Source: Acidobacteriota bacterium (lineage in GTDB: Bacteria > Acidobacteriota > UBA4820). Taken from it: a DNA stretch of 64,000 nucleotides. The stretch is taken from NCBI GenBank assembly GCA_029559035.1, contig JAKQCT010000001.1, forward strand, positions 62,001-126,000, given 5' to 3'. Under the pieces are notes generated by a model, which was given only the letters and a program-made list of their open reading frames with translations, did not search any database and was not told where the DNA came from. The position numbers were made by a program, and so were the translations under genes. Of the stretch, positions 32,955-40,923 are shown piece by piece. How positions within the stretch are numbered: position 1 is the first letter of the stretch; each line of letters begins with the position of its first letter.

Positions 32955-33824
32955 TCATTTTATCTTGAGCTTGTCTTTTGTCACGGAGGCGAAGAAATCT
33001 TCGGACCACAGCTCGACGGCGCGATGATCCTTGATGAACGGAAGAATATCCCTTTTCGCCCTGGAGAAATCGGTCGCCTCGAACCGCTCGTTCAACATTT
33101 GTCGGATCTCCTTTTCGGTGAGCTTGCCCTTCTTGCCGATGTCACCGGTCTGGGCCAGGCGTGCGGCGAGGTGGGCGCTGTTGAGCGGTTCGCCCTTTGA
33201 AAGATACCAGATGAAATCATAGTAATCACGGCCCTTGACGCGGCCCTGCCATCCCCTGCAGAGGAGGGCGTGGACTTTGCCCGCGAAGAGCGAGGGGAGA
33301 TCGAACACTCTGACGCTGAAAGGTATCGGGACGAGGTGATACTTGATGTCGTACTCCGCCCCCGGGGGAGGATCGGTATCAACTTCGAGCTTTATCTTGA
33401 TAAGCTCTCCCGGATGAACACCGCTTACCGGGGGCTTGAGGGAGGTTATCTTCAGAAGGTGGACCTGCGTGCCTCCCTTGATAAATGCCGATTTGATGGC
33501 GGAATCGCTCCTTTTTGTCTTTTCCTCAACGCTCATCTCGAGGCCGAATGAGCCCAGCTCGGACCGGACAGCTTCGGTGAAGGGAGAGATGTCGAACCTG
33601 GAGTCCTTCGTGATGAGGCTGAAGTCGAGGTCTTCCGAGAAGCGGTCCAGGCGGTGAAAGATCCGAAGCGCCGTTCCGCCGTAGAAAGCCGCGATCTTGA
33701 AGAATCCCTCGCGGTAAAGCCCCAGCAGGGCGATCTCCTGGATGATCTCCTTGAGGGCGCTTATATGATCGTCGGCTGTCCTGGGAGAATATTCGGCCAG
33801 CATGCTTTCGATCGCGCTATGCAC
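32955..33824 (-). CDS. AbiEii-type nucleotidyltransferase toxin
   Basis: 289 aa from GTG 33824, with GGAGG five bases upstream. The nucleotidyltransferase motif is FYGGTALRIFHRLDRFSEDLDFSLI (G-G-T-A plus D-x-D). LAGKVHALLCRGWQGRVKGRDYYDFIWYLSKG is the family's second conserved block. It overlaps the antitoxin gene by 8 nt. AbiEii enzymes stop growth by adding nucleotides to tRNA ends or similar targets, and defend against phage. Annotated as a type IV toxin-antitoxin pair with the next gene. Confidence 0.88.
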   Translation of the reverse strand: MHSAIESMLAEYSPRTADDHISALKEIIQEIALLGLYREGFFKIAAFYGGTALRIFHRLDRFSEDLDFSLITKDSRFDISPFTEAVRSELGSFGLEMSVEEKTKRSDSAIKSAFIKGGTQVHLLKITSLKPPVSGVHPGELIKIKLEVDTDPPPGAEYDIKYHLVPIPFSVRVFDLPSLFAGKVHALLCRGWQGRVKGRDYYDFIWYLSKGEPLNSAHLAARLAQTGDIGKKGKLTEKEIRQMLNERFEATDFSRAKRDILPFIKDHRAVELWSEDFFASVTKDKLKIK

Positions 33825-34422
33825 GGGAAGCCTCCTTTTTCATCCACTCTGCGAAAAGGAGAATTGGCCTTCTTCTATACAGCGGGGCAAGGATGGAAAC
33901 AGCCCTTCTGTTCAGGGCGGCAACCGCCTTTTCATCCATACGCCACTCATTGAACAACAGAGATTTTACGGAATCGATCGAATCGACTCCCCTGGCCTTG
34001 TAAAGCGAATCGCAGAGAGCCTTTTCAGGGGTCGCGATCAGGTATCCCTGGCCGTTGTCGTCATTTCGGGCGATCCCGTAGGGGAAAACAGCCCTGGGCA
34101 AATAGTAATAATAGAAATCGCCGATCGGCGTGTGAAATCTCTTGTTCTTGTTCTTGTCGTAGATCGCGGAAGTGACCGCGCCGGCCCTTTCGGGGATCAG
34201 GCCGTAGAACGAGAGGGCGTACTCGAAGGAGATGTAGGAAGGGCCGTAGATGGCTGAAGCGAGGCTCCTAAGCGAGTATCCCGCTTCGCTTCCTTCGATG
34301 AACAAACCGCGGCGGATCTGGATGACTTCTCCCGAGCGGATCATGCGCGTGATCTTCGCCCGGGGTGAGGCGTAATCCTTGAGTTTGTCGGCCAAAGTCA
34401 TGTGATCCATGAGCATGTTCAT
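33817..34422 (-). CDS. AbiEi-type antitoxin/regulator
   Basis: About 201 aa. The track's TTG 34434 sits at the predicted transcription start; ATG 34422 or 34416 after GGGAG is better. A winged-helix N-terminus (MTLADKLKDYASPRAKITRMIRSGEVIQIRRGLFIE) precedes the AbiEi C-terminal domain (SYISFEYALSFYGLIPERAGAVTSAIYDKNKNKRFHT, YLIATPEKALCDSLYKARG). AbiEi represses its own promoter and neutralises the toxin. Confidence 0.85.
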   Translation of the reverse strand: MNMLMDHMTLADKLKDYASPRAKITRMIRSGEVIQIRRGLFIEGSEAGYSLRSLASAIYGPSYISFEYALSFYGLIPERAGAVTSAIYDKNKNKRFHTPIGDFYYYYLPRAVFPYGIARNDDNGQGYLIATPEKALCDSLYKARGVDSIDSVKSLLFNEWRMDEKAVAALNRRAVSILAPLYRRRPILLFAEWMKKEASRA

Positions 34423-34439
34423 TATCTCCCGCAAGTATT

Positions 34440-34468
34440 AATTTATGATACATACAGGAGAAAGTCAA
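34440..34468 (-). promoter_or_regulatory. Promoter of the abiE operon
   Basis: TTGACT (34468-34463), a 17-bp spacer and TAAATT (34445-34440) on the minus strand, about 20 bases before the antitoxin start. Confidence 0.7.
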
Positions 34469-34505
34469 GAGCCGGGCAAACTCCTTTGCGCCGAAGTTAT
34501 ATCAT

Positions 34506-34534
34506 TTGACTTAATCAAACGAATGAATTATATT
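34506..34534 (+). promoter_or_regulatory. Promoter of the cecR-ybhGFSR-like operon
   Basis: TTGACT (34506-34511), a 17-bp spacer and TATATT (34529-34534). An inverted repeat TTTGA-N5-TCAAA (34505-34519) overlaps the -35 box and may be the operator for the TetR protein encoded next. Confidence 0.75.
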
Positions 34535-34560
34535 ATCGGCTTGAAGGGAGTTAACCTGAG

Positions 34561-35253
34561 ATGACGCCAGGAACCGCAGCGAAAAGAAGGGGAGAAACGA
34601 CGAGGACCAGGATGCTGGAGGCAGGAGTCGAGCCTTTCGCCCGTTTCGGTCCGGACGGCATATCGACCCGGGAGCTCGCGAAGATGGCCGGCGTCAACAG
34701 CGCGGCGATCGCGTACCATTTCGGCGGGAAGGAGAATTACTACTGCGAGGTCGTCAGATACATCATTGAGACCCGCACCCGCCCCATCTTCGATATCGTG
34801 AAAAAGACGATGGACGAGCTGAAGCGCGTCGGCGGCGACAGGAAAGCCGCGGGCAGACTGCTTGTCGGACTGGTGAGTTCCCTCATCGAGACTGTCACGC
34901 TGAATCCGCGGACCAGGGTCATGCCGGGCATCTTCGCCAGGGAACAGCTGCATCCCACGAAGGCGTTCGACATAATCCACAAGGAGGCGATACTCAAAAT
35001 GGAGACGGCGCTCTCCGAGCTTATAGCCGCCGCGACAGGTTCGAAGCCGGGAGCTCCGGAGGTGATAGTAAAGGCCCACGCCCTGATAGGCCAGGTGATG
35101 GTCTTCAACGTGGGGGCGGATGTACTCAGGATCAGGCTGGGCCATTCCGTCATGGGAAAGAAGGAGTCCGCCTTCGTGGCCGGAGTGGCCGCGGAGATGA
35201 CGGCGCGCTTCGTCGGGATCGAAACAGGAACGAGAAAAAAGGGAACACTTTAA
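34561..35253 (+). CDS. TetR-family regulator, CecR-like
   Basis: 230 aa. HTH TRTRMLEAGVEPFARFGPDGISTRELAKMAGVNSAAIAYHFGGKENYYCEVVRYI, with the large C-terminal domain seen in CecR/YbiH regulators (ending LGHSVMGKKESAFVAG). It leads an operon with HlyD, two ABC ATPases and two permeases in the same order as cecR-ybhGFSR of Escherichia coli, so it probably represses this exporter. Confidence 0.85.
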   Translation: MTPGTAAKRRGETTRTRMLEAGVEPFARFGPDGISTRELAKMAGVNSAAIAYHFGGKENYYCEVVRYIIETRTRPIFDIVKKTMDELKRVGGDRKAAGRLLVGLVSSLIETVTLNPRTRVMPGIFAREQLHPTKAFDIIHKEAILKMETALSELIAAATGSKPGAPEVIVKAHALIGQVMVFNVGADVLRIRLGHSVMGKKESAFVAGVAAEMTARFVGIETGTRKKGTL

Positions 35254-35263
35254 GGAGTCTGAC

Positions 35264-36232
35264 ATGAGACGGTCGATGGTTGTCATGATGGCGGTTGTGA
35301 TCTTGGGGCTCTCCTGCGGCCGGGGCGACGGGAACGGAAGGCTGAAACTTTCCGGAACGGTCGAGGCCACCACGGCCGACCTCTCGTTCAAGGTCCCGGG
35401 AAGGCTCCTGGAGCGCTTTGTGGACGAAGGGGCAGCCGTTTCTGAAGGCGCCCGGGTGGCGAAGCTTGAAGAGACCGAATATGTGAAGGCCGCTGAAAAA
35501 TTCAGGGCGGGGGCCGGCGCGGCGAAGGCCGTTCTCGATGAGCTTCATGCCGGCTTCCGCGGCGAAGATGTAAAACAGGCGGCCGCCGCGGAGTCTGGAG
35601 CCAGGGCCGATTACGAGAAGGCGCGGGCCGATTACTCGAGGATCGAGGCCCTTTACAAGGACGGTGTCGCCTCCAAAAGGGATTACGATTTCGCGCTGAG
35701 CGCGAGGGACTCGGCGAAGGCGAAGCTCGACCAGGCCGTACAGCAGCACCTGCTGATGAAGCGTGGCGCGAGGAAGGAGCAGGTCGAGGCGGCCCAGGCG
35801 CAGTACGACCAGGCTTCAGCCGCGTCGGCAGAGGCGGAGATCAGGCTCGGCGACACTCTTCTTATCGCGCCATTCGCGGGGATCGTCCTTTCGAAGCACG
35901 CCGAAGAAGGAGAGTTCCTTTCGGCAGGCGCGCCGGTAGTAACGCTCGGCGACATAGCTCATCCGTGGATCAGGGCATACCTCGAAGAGTCGGACCTCGG
36001 AAGAGTGAAGATCGGGGCGGGAGCGAAAGTGACGACAGATACTTTCTCCGGAAAGTCCTATCCCGGAAAAGTGACCTTCATCGCCTCGCAGGCCGAGTTC
36101 ACCCCCAAGACCATCGAAACGAAGAAGGAGAGAGTCAAGCTTGTCTACAGGATCAAGGTGGAGGTGGACAACCCCGCGATGGAACTGAAGCCGGGGATGC
36201 CCGCCGATGTAGAGATAGAGACGGGAAGATAG
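35264..36232 (+). CDS. HlyD/YbhG-family adaptor lipoprotein
   Basis: 322 aa, AGGAG upstream. The N-terminus ends in a lipobox (ILGLSCGRG), so it is lipid-anchored. A lipoyl half (LSFKVPGRLLERFVDEGAAVSEGARVAKLEE), alpha-hairpin (about 75-190) and second half (TLLIAPFAGIVLSKHAEEGEFLSAGAPVVTLGD) follow. It would couple the inner-membrane ABC transporter to an outer-membrane channel; no tolC gene lies in this operon. Confidence 0.88.
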   Translation: MRRSMVVMMAVVILGLSCGRGDGNGRLKLSGTVEATTADLSFKVPGRLLERFVDEGAAVSEGARVAKLEETEYVKAAEKFRAGAGAAKAVLDELHAGFRGEDVKQAAAAESGARADYEKARADYSRIEALYKDGVASKRDYDFALSARDSAKAKLDQAVQQHLLMKRGARKEQVEAAQAQYDQASAASAEAEIRLGDTLLIAPFAGIVLSKHAEEGEFLSAGAPVVTLGDIAHPWIRAYLEESDLGRVKIGAGAKVTTDTFSGKSYPGKVTFIASQAEFTPKTIETKKERVKLVYRIKVEVDNPAMELKPGMPADVEIETGR

Positions 36233-36241
36233 GAGACAGAC

Positions 36242-37195
36242 TTGACCGGGCCAGGCGCCTCGGGCGCCATCGTATGCCGCTCAGTTTCACGCGTTTTCGG
36301 GAAACTGGAAGCCCTGAAGGACATCTCCTTCGAGGTTGAAAAGGGAGAGCTGTTCGGACTCGTCGGACCGGACGGGGCGGGCAAGACAACCATGATGCGC
36401 ATCCTCGCCTCGATCCTGAAGCCCACCTCCGGCGAGGCTTTCGTGGCGGGCTGCCACACGGTAAAAGAGGCAGCGCTAGTGCAGGACAGGACCGGCTACA
36501 TGAGCCAGCGGTTCGGGCTCTACCCGGACCTGACCGTCGAGGAGAACCTCGGTTTCTACGCCGACATATACAGCGTCTCGAAGCCGGACAGGGAAGCGAG
36601 ACAGAAAAGGTTCCTCGAATTCTCCGGCCTCGCCCCTTTCCTGAAAAGAAGGGCCGGCAACCTTTCGGGCGGGATGAAGCAGAAGCTGGGCCTCTGCTGC
36701 GCGCTGATACACACACCCGAGGTGCTCCTGCTCGACGAACCGACCAACGGCGTCGATCCTGTTTCGAGAAGGGATTTCTGGAAGATCCTCTATGGCCTTC
36801 TGGGCGAGGGGGTGGCGATCTTCGTTTCAACCTCATACCTCGACGAGGCCGAAAGGTGCGGAAAGCTGGCGCTGCTGAACAAGGGCTCCATCCTGGCTCT
36901 CGGGACCCCCGATGAAGTGAAGAAGCTTCTGGGCCACGACATCCTGGAGGTGATCGCCGAGCCCGACCGGGAAGCCGCGGCGGCGCTAAAAGCCTCCGCC
37001 GAATCTTCCGGCTTCAGCTCTGTCATCCTCTTCGGCGACCGGATACATGTAGCCTCGGACGACATGGCGGCAAGCCGCGCGGAAGTAAAAAAGATACTTG
37101 AAAGAAAGAATATCAGGATCATTTCGACGAGGGTCGTCGGCCCTTCCATTGAAGATGTCTTCGTCGAAGCCGTCCGCGGGGAGAAAGGGCAATGA
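36242..37195 (+). CDS. ABC exporter ATPase, YbhF N-terminal half equivalent
   Basis: 317 aa from TTG 36242 with AGGAG upstream. Walker A LVGPDGAGKTTMM (Asp where Asn is usual, as in YbhF first halves), signature LSGGMKQKLGL, Walker B EVLLLDEPTNGVDP. It overlaps the next ATPase gene by 4 nt. In E. coli both ATPases are one YbhF protein; here they are separate genes. Confidence 0.9.
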   Translation: MTGPGASGAIVCRSVSRVFGKLEALKDISFEVEKGELFGLVGPDGAGKTTMMRILASILKPTSGEAFVAGCHTVKEAALVQDRTGYMSQRFGLYPDLTVEENLGFYADIYSVSKPDREARQKRFLEFSGLAPFLKRRAGNLSGGMKQKLGLCCALIHTPEVLLLDEPTNGVDPVSRRDFWKILYGLLGEGVAIFVSTSYLDEAERCGKLALLNKGSILALGTPDEVKKLLGHDILEVIAEPDREAAAALKASAESSGFSSVILFGDRIHVASDDMAASRAEVKKILERKNIRIISTRVVGPSIEDVFVEAVRGEKGQ

Positions 37196-38154
37196 CAACG
37201 CCGGCCGTATCGCTCGACAGGCTGGTCAAGCGTTTCGGGGATTTCACCGCGGTGGACGGCATCTCCCTCGATGTCCCAGCGGGCGAGATATTCGGCTTCC
37301 TGGGGCCGAACGGGGCCGGGAAATCGACAACGATAAGAATGCTCTGCGGGCTTCTTCTGCCTTCGGGCGGGAGCGGTACCGTGGCGGGGTTCGACATCAA
37401 CCGCGAATCGGAGAAGATCAAGGAGCACATCGGCTACATGAGCCAGAAGTTCTCACTTTATGATGATCTGACGGTCGAGGAGAACATCGATTTCTTCGGG
37501 GGGATCTACAGGATACCGGGGGCCAGGCTTAAGGAAAGAAAATCCTGGGCGCTCGATATGGCGGAGCTGACCGACCTCCGGAGGGCGGTCACAGGGACTC
37601 TGCCGGGCGGCGTGAAGCAGAGGCTGTCACTCGGCTGCGCCGTTTTGCACGAACCGCCGATACTTTTCCTCGACGAACCGACATCTGGCGTGGACCCGAT
37701 AAGCCGCAGGAAGTTCTGGAACCTCATATACCAGCTCTCGGCGGGAGGCTCCACCGTCTTCGTGACGACACACTACATGGAGGAGGCGGAGTACTGCGAC
37801 CGACTCGGCCTGATCTACAGAGGGGCGCTGATCGCCCTGGGGACGCCTTCACAGCTCAAGCACGGGCTGATTTCAGACAGGATCGTGGAAGTGAAGTGCG
37901 GAGAGCCGCAGTTGGTACTTGATCAGCTCGGCGCCCTGCCGGGGGTTTCGGACGTCGCGCTCTTCGGACAGGGGCTTCACCTGACGACCGCGGAGCCGGA
38001 AGCCCTGATGGCCCGGCTCGAAAGGACATTCGCAGAATTGAAGATCAACGGAGCTTCCTGGGAAGAAGTGGAGCCTTCGCTGGAAGACGTTTTCGTTTCG
38101 CTGATTGAGAGCCACGAGAAGAGCGCCTCGCCGCGCGGGGAGTTCAAGTCGTGA
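37192..38154 (+). CDS. ABC exporter ATPase, YbhF C-terminal half equivalent
   Basis: 320 aa. Walker A FLGPNGAGKSTTIRML, Walker B PILFLDEPTSGVDP. The signature loop reads LPGGVKQRLSL, with Pro for the usual Ser in LSGG, so one of the two composite ATP sites may be degenerate. It is translationally coupled on both sides (ATGA and GTGA overlaps). Confidence 0.9.
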   Translation: MTTPAVSLDRLVKRFGDFTAVDGISLDVPAGEIFGFLGPNGAGKSTTIRMLCGLLLPSGGSGTVAGFDINRESEKIKEHIGYMSQKFSLYDDLTVEENIDFFGGIYRIPGARLKERKSWALDMAELTDLRRAVTGTLPGGVKQRLSLGCAVLHEPPILFLDEPTSGVDPISRRKFWNLIYQLSAGGSTVFVTTHYMEEAEYCDRLGLIYRGALIALGTPSQLKHGLISDRIVEVKCGEPQLVLDQLGALPGVSDVALFGQGLHLTTAEPEALMARLERTFAELKINGASWEEVEPSLEDVFVSLIESHEKSASPRGEFKS

Positions 38155-39287
38155 ACGCCGGAAGGTTCATTGCTGTCGCAAGGAAGGAATGCCTTCATGT
38201 TTGGCGCGACCTGAGGGCGCTCGGCGTCGGCATCGTCCTGCCCATGATTCTGCTGATGCTCTTCGGATACGCCCTGACGCTGGACGTGGACGACGTGCCT
38301 CTCGCGCTCCTCGACCTGAGCGGTACGCCCGAGAGCAGGGAGCTTACGGCGAGGTTCGACGGCTCGCCCTATTTTTCCCTTTCAACAGTTTGCCGCGATT
38401 ACGGAGAAGTCGAAAAGGCGATAGACAGCCGCAAGGCGGTAGTCGCCTTGATAATTCCAGCCGACTTCGCGCTGAACCTCAGAAGCGGCAGGACGGCCGC
38501 TGTTCAGCTCATCGCGGACGGCAGCGACCCGAACACCGCGCAGATCGCCGTCAACTACGCGGAAGCCATCGTGATGGGCCTGGACCGCGAGATAACGATG
38601 AAAAGAGTGCTCCGCTCGGGAGGTTCCGCGGCGCGCCAGCCGCTGGACCTCAGGCAGAGGATCCGTTTCAACGAATCGATGGAATCGCGCATGTTCATAG
38701 TTCCCGGCCTCATAGCGGTCATAATGATGATCATCGCCGCCCTCCTGACCTCTCTCACAATCGCGAGGGAGTGGGAGACGGGAACGATGGAACAGCTCAT
38801 TTCTACCCCGGTCAGGGGGACCGAGCTTGTCCTCGGGAAGCTCGTGCCCTATTTCGCCATAGGGTTTGTGGACATGGGCCTCAGCGTCCTAGCGGGAAGG
38901 TTCCTCTTCGACGTCCCGCTCAGGGGGAGCGTCATCTATCTGCTGATCTTCTCTACGGTCTTCCTCTGCTGCGCCCTCGGGCTCGGCATCCTCATCAGCA
39001 CCCTCGCGAGGAGACAGCTTCTGGCGAGCCAGGTCGCATTCGTCGTCACCTTCCTGCCCGCGTTCCTTCTGTCCGGCTTCATGTTCGACACCGTCAACAT
39101 GCCGCCCGTCCTCCAGGCGATAAGCCACATCGTCCCCGCGAAGTATTTCGTCTCGCTGCTCAGGAACCTCTACCTTAAGGGCGCGGGCCCGTCCGTGCTT
39201 GCGTGGGACGCGCTGCCACTTCTCCTGTTCACGGCCCTGATATTTTTCGCGGCGATACGCGCTTTCAGGAAAGAGATGCCGGTGTAG
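38151..39287 (+). CDS. ABC-2 type permease, YbhS-like
   Basis: 378 aa. One N-terminal membrane helix (GVGIVLPMILLMLFGYALTLDVDDVPLALLDLSGTPESRELTARF), a large periplasmic loop, then five C-terminal helices with VPGLIAVIMMIIAALLTSLTIAREWETGTMEQLISTPV, the ABC-2 hallmark. Pairs with the next gene to form a heterodimeric channel. Confidence 0.9.
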   Translation: MNAGRFIAVARKECLHVWRDLRALGVGIVLPMILLMLFGYALTLDVDDVPLALLDLSGTPESRELTARFDGSPYFSLSTVCRDYGEVEKAIDSRKAVVALIIPADFALNLRSGRTAAVQLIADGSDPNTAQIAVNYAEAIVMGLDREITMKRVLRSGGSAARQPLDLRQRIRFNESMESRMFIVPGLIAVIMMIIAALLTSLTIAREWETGTMEQLISTPVRGTELVLGKLVPYFAIGFVDMGLSVLAGRFLFDVPLRGSVIYLLIFSTVFLCCALGLGILISTLARRQLLASQVAFVVTFLPAFLLSGFMFDTVNMPPVLQAISHIVPAKYFVSLLRNLYLKGAGPSVLAWDALPLLLFTALIFFAAIRAFRKEMPV

Positions 39288-39290
39288 AAT

Positions 39291-40418
39291 ATGGCGCAGA
39301 GATTGAAGGCTATGCTCGTCAAGGAGTTCATCCAGACCTTCAGGGACCCGAGGATGCGAGCCGTCCTCATGGTCGTTCCTATCGTCCAGGTGCTGATCTT
39401 CGGTTACGCGGTGACTACCGACATCAGGCATGTGGCGACCGCGGTGCTCGACCGGGACAACTCTCCCGAGAGCAGGGAAGCCGCCGCCGCGTTCACAGGA
39501 TCGAACTGCTTCGACATCGCCGCTACGCCGTCCACCCCCGACGAGGCGGAAAAGCTTCTGGACAGGGGAAAGGTGAAGTGCGTCATCAGGATGGACCCCG
39601 GTTTCGGCAACGCCGTCAGGGGGAAGGATACGGGGCAATTGCAGCTCCTCGTCGACGGGAGCGACTCGAACACGGCCTCGATAGTCCTCGGCTACGCCTC
39701 GAGGATATCCGCGTCGCTCAACGCGAAGTGGATGAGCGATCGCGCCGCAAGGATGGGAAGAGGCTCGCCTGTTCAATCGCTCGAGCTGCGCCCGAGGGCG
39801 TGGTTCAACCCCAACATGGACAGCCGGCCGTTCTTCGTCCCGGGCGTGATCGCCCTGCTCCTCATGGTGACGACCCTCCTTCTGTCGAGCATGGCGATAG
39901 TCAGAGAGAAGGAGATGGGGACGATCGAGCAGATCCTCGTAACCCCGATAGGCAGGCTGGAATTCATTCTCGGAAAGGTGACGCCGTTCATCATAATCGG
40001 GTACATGAACGTGTTTCTTGTCGCTTCGGTCGCGGTCTTCTGGTTCGAGATACCGCTGAGGGGGAACATCCTCGCCCTCATCTTCGCGACGGGGCTATAT
40101 CTCGCCTCGATGCTCGGCACCGGCCTTTTCATCTCGACGGTAAGCCAGACCCAGCAGCAGGCGATGATGACCACTTTCTTCTTCACGATGCCGTTCATCC
40201 TGCTTTCAGGGTTCATCTACCCGATCGCCAACATGCCGGGGTGGATACAGCTCATAACCTATCTCAACCCGCTCAGGTATTTCCTCGTGATAATAAGGGG
40301 AATCTTCCTCAAGGGAATCGGCCTCTCAATCCTCTGGCCCGAGTACGTCGGGCTCGTCGTCCTGGGCGCGGCATCCCTCGCCCTCGCCGCCGTCCGTTTC
40401 CGCAAGAGGACCGCCTAG
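39291..40418 (+). CDS. ABC-2 type permease, YbhR-like
   Basis: 375 aa, paralogue of the previous gene: PRMRAVLMVVPIVQVLIFGYAVTTDIRHVATAVLDRDNSPESREAAAAF, then VPGVIALLLMVTTLLLSSMAIVREKEMGTIEQILVTPIG and LSGFIYPIANMPGWIQLITYLNPLRYFLVIIRGIFLKG. Last gene of the exporter operon. Related systems export cationic drugs or cell-envelope substrates. Confidence 0.9.
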   Translation: MAQRLKAMLVKEFIQTFRDPRMRAVLMVVPIVQVLIFGYAVTTDIRHVATAVLDRDNSPESREAAAAFTGSNCFDIAATPSTPDEAEKLLDRGKVKCVIRMDPGFGNAVRGKDTGQLQLLVDGSDSNTASIVLGYASRISASLNAKWMSDRAARMGRGSPVQSLELRPRAWFNPNMDSRPFFVPGVIALLLMVTTLLLSSMAIVREKEMGTIEQILVTPIGRLEFILGKVTPFIIIGYMNVFLVASVAVFWFEIPLRGNILALIFATGLYLASMLGTGLFISTVSQTQQQAMMTTFFFTMPFILLSGFIYPIANMPGWIQLITYLNPLRYFLVIIRGIFLKGIGLSILWPEYVGLVVLGAASLALAAVRFRKRTA

Positions 40419-40428
40419 CCCCTCTTTC

Positions 40429-40457
40429 TTGACAGCGAAAAGAAGCGCGAGTAAAGT
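40429..40457 (+). promoter_or_regulatory. Promoter of the radical SAM operon
   Basis: TTGACA (40429-40434), a 17-bp spacer and TAAAGT (40452-40457), just after the exporter operon stop. Confidence 0.7.
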
Positions 40458-40548
40458 GAAAGTCTAAGCGATCTTTGCAAGAAAGGACTTAAATGGGAAG
40501 GCGGACGGTCTTTTCGATGGGTTTCCCGGAGAGAAAACGGAGGACGCG

Positions 40549-40923
40549 CTGACGGCCAACTTTTACGCGGCGTGGATCGGATTCCTCTGCGGCTGCGTCG
40601 CGGGCGCCGTTCCGGGGCTGTTCTTTCACCGCGAGGATTGGCTGGGCGGTTACGGCTCCTGGCGCAGGAGGATGATACGCCTCGGGCATATCGCCTTTTT
40701 CGGATTGGGATTTCTCAATCTCGGGTTCGCTCTTTCGGCAAGATCGCTCGACATCGACGGCAGCATCTACGCGGTTTCGGCCCTTCTGATAACCGGAGCG
40801 GCCGCCATGCCGGCGGTATGTTATCTTTCCGCGTGGAAACAGCCGTTCAGGCATCTCTTTTTCATTCCCGCCGGTTCGGTGACGATCGCGGTCGCCCTTT
40901 TTCTCTGGAGGATAATGAGATGA
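40549..40923 (+). CDS. Small four-helix membrane protein with probable CTG start
   Basis: The track starts at ATG 40672, but a membrane helix (FYAAWIGFLCGCVAGAVPGLFF) lies upstream in frame. GGAGG at 40539-40543 stands five bases before CTG 40549, the only plausible start, giving 124 aa and four helices. A 19-aa ORF (ATG 40493) stops in the overlapping CTGA. The stop overlaps the radical SAM ATG by 4 nt, so the two are coupled. Function unknown. Confidence 0.6.
   Translation: MTANFYAAWIGFLCGCVAGAVPGLFFHREDWLGGYGSWRRRMIRLGHIAFFGLGFLNLGFALSARSLDIDGSIYAVSALLITGAAAMPAVCYLSAWKQPFRHLFFIPAGSVTIAVALFLWRIMR

Noticed and set aside
34528-35391. 287-aa minus-strand ORF
   Set aside because: Shadow of the CecR-like gene; no ribosome binding site.
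38105-39178. 357-aa plus-strand ORF inside the YbhS-like permease
   Set aside because: Out-of-frame, Arg-rich shadow; the permease frame has clear ABC-2 motifs.
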